Assembly (NCBI GenBank): GCA_049999725.1
Contig: JBNGIS010036316.1
Coordinates: 1 to 36,139, forward strand
Length of the DNA stretch: 36,139 nt
Direction: 5' to 3'
Source of the DNA: Haplomitrium mnioides
Lineage: Eukaryota > Marchantiophyta > Haplomitriopsida > Calobryales
Part shown: positions 20,357 through 30,218 of the stretch, piece after piece
Numbering within the stretch: position 1 is the stretch's first letter
Layout: the number at the start of each line of letters is the position of its first letter
The notes under the pieces: model-generated
Databases searched by the model: none
What the model was told of the DNA's origin: nothing
What the model saw: only the letters and a program-made list of their open reading frames with translations
Made by a program: the position numbers and the translations under genes

Positions 20357-21591
20357 ACCACAGAGTATGCCACCATCACCGAATTCCTCTGTTCCGTGCA
20401 GCTTCCCAAAGACAGCAGCAGAGAGGAGGCTGTTGTATTCCTCAGAAAGGTAAAGCCATACCTCTTAATCAAAAGAGTATTGCATAAGAGGGGGTATGAT
20501 GGGATGATCAGATGTTGTCTTGAGCGGGATCAATCTATAGTGGTAATGCAGGCCCTCCATGGAGAGGAGGTGGGAGGCTATTTTGCAGCAGACACCACAA
20601 CCAAGAAAATCTTGGATGCAGGATATTGGTGTCCCATCTTGCACAAAGATGTGCACTTTTGGGTAAAGCGATGCGATGCGTGCCAAAGAATGGGAAGGCT
20701 TGTAGCAAATCAGCACCATCCTCTGGTGCCCATCATTCCCTTGGCACTTTTTGAGAAGTGGGGGATTGACTTCATCGGCCCAATTGCACCTTCCACTCGG
20801 AAGGATGATGCCAAAATAGTGGCAGCCTTCCTCTATGAGCAGATGTTCTGCAGATTCAGGCCTCCTTTGGAGTTGGTCAGTGATCAAGAGACTCACCTCA
20901 TCAATCAGGTAATCCGAGACTTGACTAATCGATACTTGGTCAAGCATAGATGCACCACAGCCTACCACCCCAAGGCTAATGGCTTGAGAGAAAGAGCCAA
21001 CGGGATCATGGGGAAGATCCTTAGTAAGATGGCGGTGGCCAACAAAGCAGATTGGGATCTAAAGATGCTCACCATAACCTATGCCTACAATTTGGCTTAC
21101 AAGACCACAACGGGCAACTGCTCCTACTTTTTGGTCTTTGGAAAACATGCGCTGGTACTATAGAGTATGAGGTGCCCACTAGGTGGTTGTTGGAGCATGA
21201 GAGGATGGATGAAGATCAAAGCAAGAGGGAAAGGCTCTATCAGCTGGAAAGCCTAGAGGATACCAAAGACTTAGCCCAAGGGAGGTTGGAGCACCAACAA
21301 GAATTGAGGAAGCGACAACATGAAAAGGGCCTAAAAGCAAGTGACCTCTTGGAGGGGAACCTGGTGATGTTGTATGACAGCAGGTTTGTGCATTTCCTTG
21401 GAAAATTGCACACAAGGTGGATGGGGTCATTTGTGCTGAAGAAGCTACATCGGAATGGGTCAGCAGAGTTGGAGACACTGGAGGGTCACAAGTTTGCCAA
21501 CCGAGTGCACTTCAACATACTCAAAAGGTATGAGAATCAGGAAGAGGAGGGAGAGGGCCCAACAGTGATCCCATCGAAGATACTTGGCTAG
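20357..21591 (+). pseudogene. Element A integrase, broken
   Basis: Resumes the pol frame of A in phase (Thr-Thr-Glu-Tyr...) right after B. The zinc-binding part is HGEEVGGYF...KRCDACQRMG; the second His is Tyr. Core: first Asp in GIDFIGP, second Asp in LVSDQETHL, Glu in LRERANG, all present. About 24 residues that B has between the first and second Asp (including the TDYATK strand) are missing, so the fold is broken. A frameshift near 21150 precedes EYEVPTRW. The C-terminal part (VMLYDSR, KLHTRWMGSF, RVHFNILKRYE) ends at 21591 and is a GPY-like module without chromodomain. Confidence 0.9.
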
Positions 21592-21601
21592 CAGAGCAAA
21601 G

Positions 21602-21626
21602 TTGTGTGTGTGTGTGTGTGTGTGTG
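21602..21626 (+). repeat. (TG)n microsatellite
   Basis: About 12 TG dinucleotides between the end of pol and the right LTR of A. 21592-21764 is otherwise untranslated 3' sequence of A. Confidence 0.95.
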
Positions 21627-21751
21627 AGTTTGTGGGGGGCGTTTTGTGGGGTTGTATTGCAGCAGTTACAAAGGCCAGCCAACGACCACTCAGAGGAGGC
21701 ACCCAGCAGAGCGAGGGAGATGAAGGATGTTCGTGAGGACGCTTCACACTC

Positions 21752-21761
21752 GAAGGGGGAG
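21752..21761 (+). promoter_or_regulatory. Polypurine tract of A
   Basis: GAAGGGGGAG ends 3 bases before the right LTR of A at 21765, the same spacing as in element B. Confidence 0.8.
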
Positions 21762-21764
21762 TTA

Positions 21765-24700
21765 TGTTAGCCAAGGAATTGGAGCGCTGACTCAGAAACC
21801 TGCAATTCGAAAGCAACATTGACACAATTCCTTTTTGGTAATGGCAAAAGCGTCTCAGAAGCAGCAGGAATCCTTCAAAGTTTGTGGGTACGTGCAGAGC
21901 GCATGGATCCGATGAGGAGAATGGGATCATTGTGGAAGAAGGGAAGGGAGCAGTGGTCGCCAGCAAGTGGAAGGGCACAACTAAAATTCGAAGGAGCCAA
22001 CGAAAGCCCGTAGAGATGATGAGGGTGTGGGAATCGGAGCCTAGTAGGGAGGGAGGATCGCCCATCTAGAGCAAAGCAATGCGCAAATTGTGAGCATGAG
22101 CAATGCAACAAACGACCTAGTGAAACAATAATCGAGTTGCAAAGAACCTCGAATCATTGAAACTACCTGAGAAGTTCGAATATCATGTGAAGGGATTGAT
22201 GGTTCTGTGGTGTCCGATCCAAAGAACTTAGCGAGATTCAACCTTCCTTAAGTGGGGAGCCCGGTTAACTGGGTTCCGAGTGAGCTTCTGATGTAGAGAG
22301 CCTACTTAATAGGGATCCATTAGGAGGTCCAGCCGGGAGAGAAAGGATTGATCCGTCGAAAGGACAATCTACCGAAGATGCGGACTGGGAGAGGATAAGT
22401 TTGAAAGTTTGAAAGAGTACCGAGTCGATGTTTGAAAGTTTGACGGGCGCGTGCAAGGAGTTGGGTAAAAAAGGAGTTGCTTTGTAGTTCTTATATCAAG
22501 CTTGTCCACAACTCAGTGAAGGGAGCTTTGGACGCGTGTTGTTCTTATCGCGAGCTTTCGACAAGAGTGCTTCAAAACGGCGACGAAGGCATTGCTCTTA
22601 CTCGACGAGACAAGGCGGCTCTTTGGATTACGTGGCATCTTCGGAAGGCTTGGAGAAAGTCCACGGGTCAACTTCGAAAAGAGGTCAAAGCGACAGTCCG
22701 CCTACCCCCTTGCAGAGCAACGTCAGACGACGCGGCTTTGGATGACGTGGCATTCAGGGATGGTCCGAGGGATCCTTCGGGTCAGAGCTGAGTCAACCAC
22801 GGAACCAAGTCAGCGCGATGGTTAGACTATCCCTTTGCGGAGTGGCGTCAGATAGCGTGGCTTCGGATGACGTGGCGCTCAAGGATGGTGTGAGGGATCC
22901 TTCAGGTCAGAGCTGAGTCAACCACGGAACCAAGTCAATGCGACGGTTAGACTACCCCTTTGCAGGGTGGCGCCGGACGACATGGCTCGGAAGAAAGTCA
23001 ACCTCGACACGTGGCACGTCGGAGGAGTCTGATGGATCCTGTAGGCTTTCATGTCTGTAAGATCCTTGGGCTTGGGATCCGAGGTCAACTACGGGAGAAA
23101 AGTCAACAATAGACTTGGATTCCGCTAGGCTTTACAGACTCGGATTCGAGGGATCTCTGGATGTTAATCGTGGAGATTTTGTAGGACTCTTTTTCCGCGG
23201 GATTCTTCGGAACTTTGTTCCGAAGGGTTCTTTGGACTGGAGTTCCATGGGAATCTTCAGAATCTCAGTCCACAAGATTCCTTGGACTCACCTCCGTGTT
23301 ACTATTGTACTTGGAATCATTCGACTAATTGGCGAGACACACGTTGCAACGTCCAAATCCGAGCCAATGGGATTAACGAACAATGAGAATAGGTGTCGCG
23401 ACCTTCTAATCCGAGCCAAACAGGATTAACAAATTTTCAATGGGAAGGACTCGGAGGATCAGCGGAAGCTCAAGGGGTATACATCGACGGGTTGTGAATT
23501 TAGAGGGGTTGATGTGCAAGCAAATTAGAGATGCGACAACGATCTTGAGACAAGGAAATCGCAGCGAGGTAAGGCAAGAGTGGGATTCGAGTGAGAAGCT
23601 ACGTGAAGCGAGTGAACTCGCGTTGAGGGCAAGCGGAGGTGGAGGTGGGCTAGATGGGCGGGGAGCTCTAGAGGCTCGAGTGATCTAGGCGAACTCATCC
23701 CCGTAAGTGGACCAGGAGCAGAGGTGGATCAATACATGAGTCTAGAAGGGAATCTGGCCTGTTGAGAATTCAAGAGAGGCTGCCAAGTGGGATCTTGGAG
23801 TCGTCTCTGCATTCCTTGTGCGAGAGCATCAACCCAGAGTGCTCGGAGTGCGCTCTGCTGTAATTCTTCAAGTAGAGCTGAGAGAGGGTGGCTACGTTAG
23901 TGCTTGCGCACTACGGAGAAGATATGTCGAGGCTTGGGGGTGGAGTGAGCTATTTGCAGTTGAGAAGAATGTCTTCTAGAGGTGGAAGTGAAAGAAATCC
24001 TCTTCCGAACGTGAGGACGTAAATTCAGGGCTTTTAGCGATGGAAGTTGAAAACTATCTGGTGTGTGGGTGTGAAGTTGGGGTGAAGGTGGACAAGTGGT
24101 AAGTGATTCAAAAGAGAGAGATCTGCTGGTGAGATTAGTTCCAAAGGGCCTTCAAGGACTCTATTTTGTTGCAATACATTGTTGGGTGTGAATGTGCATA
24201 TGTTAATAGTTAGATTTGCATTCTGCGTTTTGTATACAAGGGACATTCTAGACTAGAATATAATAAGACCAGTTGAGCAGACCCTGGGACAGCTTTGGAG
24301 GGGGAGTCAAGTCCATTGACAAAGTCCTGTGACCATGGGGATTAATGCTCTTTGTTTTTGACCCTATTTTATAGTTTAGGAATAGTTCATATTAGGATAG
24401 TTAGGAATCACATTTGTATCAGTTCTTGTGACAACCTTGAGAGAGGGGGTCCAGTCCTCTATCATTGTTCATTAGTGCAGGTCACAACATATTTTTTTCC
24501 CCCAAAGCATGCCCAAGGTGGCAGGGTCTAAGATTTAGACGCTTATTCATATTGAAGGAATTACAAAAGGCATGCTCGGTAGTGTAAATGTGGACTTGGG
24601 GTTTTATGAATGAATGACTAGATTGTAAGCTGAAGAGAGTGAGAGGTGAACAAAAGGCTTGTAAGGGAAGAGAGGATCCTTAAAGCCTCAAAGTGATAAC

Positions 24701-24805
24701 TGGCAAGGGGCCATCTCAGAAAAGAACCTGAAAGCCCTGAATCTGTCCTCCCTTGCCTTCCAAGTGGCACTTGAGAAGGTTAAGGCCCAAAACAGGGGAG
24801 TGATA
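21765..24805 (+). repeat. Element A 3' LTR
   Basis: Starts TGTTAGCCAAGG and ends GTGATA; aligns end to end with 1991-4913. About 120 bases longer than the left copy, partly due to an extra segment near 22400-22500 (a GTTTGAAAG repeat). The 125-bp array (22692, 22817, 22942) and the GGTTAA module (22241-22318) are conserved. Followed by TTTGC. Confidence 0.92.
22692..22990 (+). repeat. 125-bp tandem repeat in the right A LTR
   Basis: Copies start at 22692, 22817 and 22942. TGACGTGG occurs at 22743 and 22868, again 125 bases apart. It is the equivalent of the array at 2824. Confidence 0.85.
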
Positions 24806-24810
24806 TTTGC
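24806..24810. repeat. Target site duplication of element A, right copy (TTTGC)
   Basis: Perfect match to 1986-1990. Confidence 0.9.
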
Positions 24811-24849
24811 GATTTCCCAAACCAAAAGCATATGATAGGAAGATGGTCA
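24811..24849 (+). pseudogene. Element D gag fragment, right of A
   Basis: GATTTCCCAAACCAAAAGC then ATATGATAGGAAGATGGT matches element C at about 32002-32040 (AGTTTCCAACGCCAAAAACA, then TATGACGGGAAGATGGT). Similarity ends at about 24849. 24850-25135 has no recognisable feature. Confidence 0.6.
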
Positions 24850-25135
24850 AGATGCTCTAGATCTTGAAGATAGTGCTTGATCTCTGATTGCTGGATTTGC
24901 ATATGGACCCAATCGACCAACAAAACATAGGAGATTTTGGTTTGGGCTAAAACCCAAACGGGTAAATACTTTATGTGACAATTCTTTGCCAAAAGTCTAT
25001 TATGACGAGAGCTTTGTGGAGAAAAAACTTGATTTGATATAAATTTTGAAATTGATGAGAATTTCATGTTACTAAAATAATTGTTTGTTGTTATGCAAGA
25101 TAGATTCCTTTTAAAAATGTAAGAGAAACATATTT

Positions 25136-25660
25136 TTGACAAACCATGAAGAATCAAGATATTGTATTGCAATGGAGAATACCAAAAAAAAGACTCCAAT
25201 CTTGACAATTGATTCACTCTACTTGGTGATACAATTTTTTTATAGAAGAGCCTTCACATTAATGTTATCAGTAGGGAATGATAGAATCCAAAGGATTCAA
25301 AATCTTAAGAACGTAGATCTTAGAAGCATTTTTAGAAATAGAGAATTATCTACTAAAGGAGTATTCGTGCGTGAATGGACGAACAATTGTTTTTCTAAGA
25401 ATGCCCACTCACAAATTTTACCACATAATTTTACAAAGTATGGAGTTTATAGCTACTACACAACTTATTTGAAAGAGAAAGATCTCGATTGTATTATGAG
25501 TTTTTTTTTTTTGTTTTACAAAACATTGGAGAACGCATTTTCCAAATGTTAAAATTCCAATATGCAATAGATTTGTTGTTTGTGAAACCTACGAAGAAAT
25601 AAAATCGTTGCGGGAAAAATCCGTCTTGGAGTCCGACAAAGGTAACAAAATTTTTCCCTT
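25136..25660 (+). pseudogene. DUF7869-type gene, N-terminal part, decayed
   Basis: A 138-codon open stretch (25136-25552) with FVREWTNNCFSKNAHSQI and KYGVYSYYTTYLKEKDL, continued in another frame by VKIPICNRFVVCETYEEIKS (about 25545-25610). The pattern of a Trp/Tyr-rich segment followed by a K-x-x-x-x-N-RF-x-x-C-x-x-C/Y element resembles the region upstream of the DUF7869 domain in uncharacterised eukaryotic proteins. A frame change near 25545 (after a T run) and later stops break it. Whether this was a host gene or carried by a transposon is not known. Recognition is from memory of the family, so it is tentative. Confidence 0.45.
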
Positions 25661-25799
25661 TTGAAACCTATGGTCATTATGATGCTCTTTTTACTAAAGT
25701 CAAAGCTTAGTGAAGGAGATGTTAAGCTTTCTCAAACTTAGTGCAACAAGATATTGATTTTGATTATTTGTTTTTTAAACGAGTTTTGAGCCTAAAAAA

Positions 25800-26290
25800 A
25801 AAACTATAACAACTCCACTTGTCAAGATAGATTCTATGCTTGTATAGAGTCTGTAGCTTTTAGTTTGAATCCAAAGCATATCAAGAGTCAAATAAAGTGT
25901 GGAAATTGTTCTGATTGTTGGTTACCTTAGGCACGGACCGAGTTTTGCTATTGTTGCTTTCAATCCAAAGCCCAACCCAAGATAAACGAGCTCCAAAATT
26001 GTTTATGTTGTTTATGACACTTTGCGTACATATGTTTTATTCTTGTTTCTTTCAATTCCAGTTGCAACTACAATTAAATCAAGCTAAGATATTGATATTC
26101 TTGCTTTGAACCATATACGCACATAGGTTTAGTTATTATTTCTTTGAATCCTATGCGTGCATAGAGTCAACGTTAACATTGAAATTGAAGTTCCACTTAG
26201 TGATTCCAAATGCGCAAATCTTTTTTTCTCTTGTGGAATCTCTTGCACATGTTGAGTCAAAGACAAGTAAGCGGTCTTTGTTTCTTTAAT
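25800..26290 (+). repeat. Degenerate repeat with CTTTGAATCCAAAGC-like phrases
   Basis: TTTGAATCC or TTTCAATCC phrases recur near 25864, 25957, 26048, 26102 and 26142, each close to a (C)GCACATAG-like word and a GTTTTGTTATTGTT-like word. Spacing is irregular (about 93, 91, 54, 40). It lies between the two parts of the DUF7869-type gene, so it may be an intron or insertion. I see no coding frame in 25661-26600. Confidence 0.4.
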
Positions 26291-26599
26291 GTCACTTAAT
26301 TATTGTGAATGTTATTTTGATTCTCATACATTTAAAAGGTACAAACTAGACTTTTAGTCATTGTTTTTAAATTTTCACCTTTTTTGTTCCAAACATTTGT
26401 TAAAGTTGCTTTGGAAAATTTTTTTGCTTGAAGTTATCTTTTGAAATTTGAAACATCAAGACATTTTCACTGAAATATTTATATCTTTTTGGTGCTTTTG
26501 GATGAATAGTCAAACATACTTGCCAATTGTTTCTTCATCGTGACCAACAAATGAAAGAAACAACAAAACTAGCAAACTATTGAAGAAAATGTTATGTTG

Positions 26600-27645
26600 A
26601 TTGTCAAAAGTACTTTAGTATTATGATTGGTGGAATATATCAAAAGAAAACAATCATTTCACATTAGCCTTCCACCAAAAAACATTGATAAAGATTGTTT
26701 GGTGGGTGTGCATGTTGTTGGTTCCTTAATATTCGATCATGCTCTTTCTTCAAGGATCTTTTTAACCTATACAAACTTGAGAAGCAACTCCAATTTGATA
26801 ATTATAGTATCGAATAGAATATTATATGACTTTGAAAGGACGTTGGCTCCTATCTTGTATCTTCAATTAGACAATATGACATGAGAGAATAAGAATTCCA
26901 TCTTTTTTTGGATATCTTAGTCTTCTTATTGCAAATAATGTTTTCCAAAAAATCAAGGTGGGATTTCTCATGACTGACAATACTCATGATCAAATTGATC
27001 AAATACTTAGCAAATTCTCAAAATGTTTGAAACGTGCCAAACCTTTCATGATAACAAGCATTAGAAAGGAAGTCCATTAACCAATCTATAATGGAGCATC
27101 TAAGCCGTAAGAAGAGACTGTTTCACATTTTACCACATATGAGTACAAGTTTGGCAGCCTATAGGAGGTGAAAATCAAAATGTTTATTTGTGTTGTTGCA
27201 TCACTTGATCCAAAAGAGCATACCATTTTGGATTGCCAAAGCTCTCAAAATTTTGTCATTTGATGAGGAAGAACCTCCCAATCCAAAACAAGTACGTGTT
27301 CAATGGTTGCTTGTGAGGCTGAGAATGCATTTCTTGGACAATACTTTTGAGAAAAAATAGCAAAAACAAAAGATTAACTCAAATCTAAGCTACATATTGA
27401 AGTACTTGATTTAACAAAAATCATGACTTTGTCTTTTGATTTTCTTCTCACACAAAAAAAACCAATTGAGAAAGACCACTCTAGCTAACATTAAAGCAAA
27501 TCTATTTGAGTATAAAAGACAAAATGTATATAATCCAGATGTATTTGAGAGAGATTCAACCAACATTATCAACAATGAGTCACACCGTATTAATCTTGAT
27601 GAATTTTGTGAAGTTGAATCCGAAGAAGTCGATACAAGTGACTAA
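26600..27645 (+). pseudogene. DUF7869-type gene, core and C-terminal part, decayed
   Basis: An open frame 26627-26884 ends in LAPILYLQLDNMT, then TGA, then ENKN, and after a one-base shift FFGYLSLLIANNVFQKIK, VGFLMTDNTHDQIDQILS and KFSKCLKRAKPF. The order LQLDN-x-x-x-ENKN, FGYL, VGFL, THDQIDQ, FSK is the signature of the DUF7869 domain (integrase-like, function unknown) of eukaryotic uncharacterised proteins. Downstream FWIAKALKILSFDEEEPPNP and VRVQWLLVRL may be a small chromatin-reader-like module. The last open frame (27436-27645) ends with an acidic tail (EFCEVESEEVDTSD). Several stops and shifts make it a pseudogene. 27646-27960 has nothing recognisable. Confidence 0.65.
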
Positions 27646-27959
27646 AGCTATTTAAAACCCCCATTGTTTAGTGTGTACTTTCAATATATGTTATAGTTTA
27701 AGTTTGTTTTTTCTTAAAGTACTTGAGAATTTTATTCAAGAAATTTCTTGAATTTATATACCACCTTGAACTTTTTAGTGTAAAACATTCCAAGTACATT
27801 TTTATCATCTCCGAATGAAACTTAAACATTTAATCATACTCTTCATTTGGTTTGTGAAATGCTTTCTAATCCAATGTATAATTATATTCTTTCCTTCTAT
27901 ATTGTTTGCTAGAAGAGTTTAATATTTTGGTATTGATTTTTGGCATCGCTGAAGAGCGT

Positions 27960-28700
27960 GCCCAAATAGACTACTTAATCTTTTGCTTGCATGAACTTTG
28001 ATATAAAACTTGAAACCTTTAGCGCTCTTTTGCTTTGATGTAGAGCTTTGTGCTTTTTTATTCTTAGATCCTAATTCAAAAACCAGAATTGTAAGTGTGC
28101 TTAGAGTTCGTTGCAGAAAACATAACCTTAAGCGCATTGGACTCAAATCTAGAAGTCTAAACCCTATGCACGGATAGATTTTGATGCATAAGTCAAAACC
28201 TCATGGGCACATAGACTCTGCTACAGAACTTAAAATCTTTGTTGAGCATAGTCTTTGTTGTTGAATGCTAAGATTTTGAACTCAAATTTCTATGCACACA
28301 CACACTTTGGTGTGGAAGTCTAAGCCTTCTACACCCACAAGCTATGATACAAAACCTTGAACATTGTACATGCAAAGACTACCATATAGAATTCACACTC
28401 TAAACCGCTCAAAGACTCTTTTGTAGAACTCAAAACCTTTTGTTTGAGAGACTCTGGTCCAAAACTATGAGCTCGTTGCATGTTTAGACTTTGAAGTAAA
28501 TCTCTAAACCCACCAGCATTTTTTATTTTTAATATGACTCCTTTGCATATTTGGATCTCTGAATTATAAAAGGTTTTGAATTGATGAAACCTTCTAAAAC
28601 ATGAAGTTTTTACCTTTTGCATGCATAGATTTTGAGCTACAAAGGAAAGCTTCTTTCTTACATGAACTTTAGAATAGAGCTCTGAAATCCACGCAAAGGT
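27960..28700 (+). repeat. Degenerate tandem array, GCATAGACTTTGA...CAAAACCTTT unit
   Basis: About a dozen degenerate units of roughly 35-60 bases resembling GCATAGACTTTGATATAGAA followed by CTCAAAACCTTTT. Clear examples start near 27985, 28165, 28205, 28240, 28360, 28400, 28440, 28478, 28612 and 28655. The last units run into repeat G and also open copy 1 at the window start. No open frame of note follows the array direction. Confidence 0.6.
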
Positions 28701-29191
28701 TTGGTTTTGTTTGTTTTTGTGCCTTGGGATTCCAAACTCGTTCCCTTGACCTCTGGTTTGCTTGCTCAGGTTTTCTTTTTCAAAAAATAAGTTTTTTTAG
28801 TGGCACCATATATATGTATGCAAAGAGTTTGTGCAATTAAACTTATTTTTAAATAACTTATTTTGACATATGTTTCAATTTTTAGGCTTCAAAATGTAAT
28901 CAATAAAAAATGCAAGGTTTTTTTTGTGGAAACAAACCATAATTTTTCACTTTTCATTGATTTCAAGATTTACAATATTTTCATAAAAATAAGATTATCA
29001 TTCAATTTGGTAAAATGAAATTGCTCCCTCCATCAAGCTTGTTAAAACAACAAAAAATGAATCACAAAAGCTGACATTGTTTTTGTTTTTGAAAAATAGC
29101 TTTATTTTTTCAAAATTTTGAGCTTGAAAACGACGTTGTTTTGAAAAAAAAAAGTTTTTGTTTTGAGTAGCATGTTCCTAGTTCAAAGTAG
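28600..29191 (+). repeat. Repeat G, copy 2
   Basis: Homologous to 1-603 and ends at the same GTTCAAAGTAG. Upstream it is continuous with the degenerate array and the DUF7869-type pseudogene, so those may belong to the same repeat, whose left end is not seen here. Confidence 0.6.
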
Positions 29192-29439
29192 TAGTTATTA
29201 ATTTTGTTGTAAGAGGTATATTATTGCTGGTAAGAAGACATATGAGCTTGATAATGTAAAGTTTCTTGAGTAGCAAGTGCTTGAGGAACTGGTTGTGCTT
29301 GGTGAATGATCATATTGGTTGACCTCCAAAGCCGATCGAGCAGTGACAACTTTAATTTTGCACCAGATTGGGCAGATGTTGTTGGCATGATTAGAAAAAA
29401 GAAAAAAGTCACATAAGGAAATCAAATAACAAGTCTCTA
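29192..29439 (-). pseudogene. Element E, Gln-rich segment after the zinc knuckle
   Basis: Minus-strand translation gives a Gln/Ala/Thr-rich segment (IIHQAQPVPQALATQETLHY) of the kind found between zinc knuckles or after them in gypsy Gag. It is cut at 29191 by repeat G. Confidence 0.4.
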
Positions 29440-29900
29440 GTAGTTAATGCTTGCTACAGCGGGTGCACCATACATTTGAGGCAGATGAAGAAAGAGTTAG
29501 GATGGGACTAGAATTCACTCTAAGTTGGAAGTAGATAACAAAGCTGACAATGATGAAGGTGGAGGAGGGACAACTAAAGAAATGGTGGACAAGATATCAT
29601 GTATGGATGAATACGAGCGCAAGTGATTGGGTAACGACGAAGAAGATGAGGTGAACCAATCTTGACGAAGCAGCATTTTCTTATAAGAGGTTGTTAAGTG
29701 GATAGCATGCTCAAGCATTTGGGGGTTCTAGAGCAAGACGTGTTCTTGAATTGTGTTTGGAATTCCTTTGATGAAAAACCCGATTTGATCAACATTGGGT
29801 GGAGGAGTTCTTCTCTTGCTCACTACAACCTTAAATCGATTGCTATAATCTTGAATTGATTGGGAGTGGGAGAATAGAAACAATAGTCAAGTCTGGCCTA
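29440..29900 (-). pseudogene. gag: Element E gag remnant
   Basis: On the minus strand: SQSIQDYSNRFKVVVSKRRT, then IGFFIKGIPNTIQEHVLL, a stop, NPQMLEHAIHLTTSYKKMLL, then a Ser-rich part and the start of a zinc knuckle (NVWCTRCSKH, about 29455-29475). This is the usual order of a Ty3/gypsy capsid domain followed by nucleocapsid. The knuckle start is nearly the same as in B (NVWCTRCKREGH). The downstream Cys is present but the spacing is one residue short. Stops and frame changes break it. Probably the 5' part of the pol fragment at 604-1494, with the protease lost. Confidence 0.7.
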
Positions 29901-30069
29901 TGGCCGCAATCACAATGGGAAGAATTAGAGCGTGGCACTTGTAGAGCAAGATCGGGAAACTAACTTCTGGACCAAAAACAATACATTAAAGCGTTACTTA
30001 AAATAAGGAATCAATTTTGTGTTGGTTTTTGGAGTTGTAAGAGGCTATTGCTATATACGAAAGGTAAGA

Positions 30070-30218
30070 GCCTACGCAATTGAAGGAAATAGATGGCTAA
30101 CGCAATGTTTGGTAGGCTAACACAATCTTCACCACGCTAATGCAATTGTCAACAAGTTAACTCAATCTTCAACAATGCTAACAAAATATGCAACAACTTT
30201 CTACTCAATCTTTGAACA
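30070..30218. repeat. 20-bp minisatellite
   Basis: Units GGCTAACGCAATGTTTGGTA, GGCTAACACAATCTTCACCA, CGCTAATGCAATTGTCAACA and AGTTAACTCAATCTTCAACA start at 30095, 30115, 30135 and 30155, with weaker units on both sides. Exact 20-base period. The rest of 29901-31172 shows no gene; it may be the leader of element E. Confidence 0.85.

Larger units (their letters stand above)
1991..24805 (+). mobile_element. Element A: Ty3/gypsy retrotransposon, Tat/Athila-like pol, interrupted by B
   Basis: A long LTR element with order LTR, gag, protease, RT, RNase H, (element B), integrase, LTR. Without B it is about 11.8 kb. It is bounded by a perfect TTTGC duplication. The LTRs are about 2.9 and 3.0 kb. The RT has the FLDGYSGYNQI and MPFGLCNAP phrases typical of the Tat/Athila side of the non-chromovirus gypsy elements, and no chromodomain is visible. 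All reading frames are broken, and RT, integrase and protease each carry an altered key site or deletion, so it is dead. Ty1/copia is excluded by the domain order. Confidence 0.93.

Noticed and set aside
21602-21626. (TG)n tract as a functional element
   Set aside because: A simple microsatellite in untranslated sequence of a dead element; nothing else supports a role.
24780-25217. Minus-strand frame of 145 codons
   Set aside because: It spans the end of the A LTR, the D fragment and unrelated sequence, so it is a chance frame across junctions.
25136-25552. hAT or MULE transposase
   Set aside because: I saw none of the hallmark motifs of those families; the downstream signature fits the DUF7869 type better.
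30070-30218. CRISPR-like array
   Set aside because: Units are directly adjacent without unique spacers, and the setting is a plant transposon.
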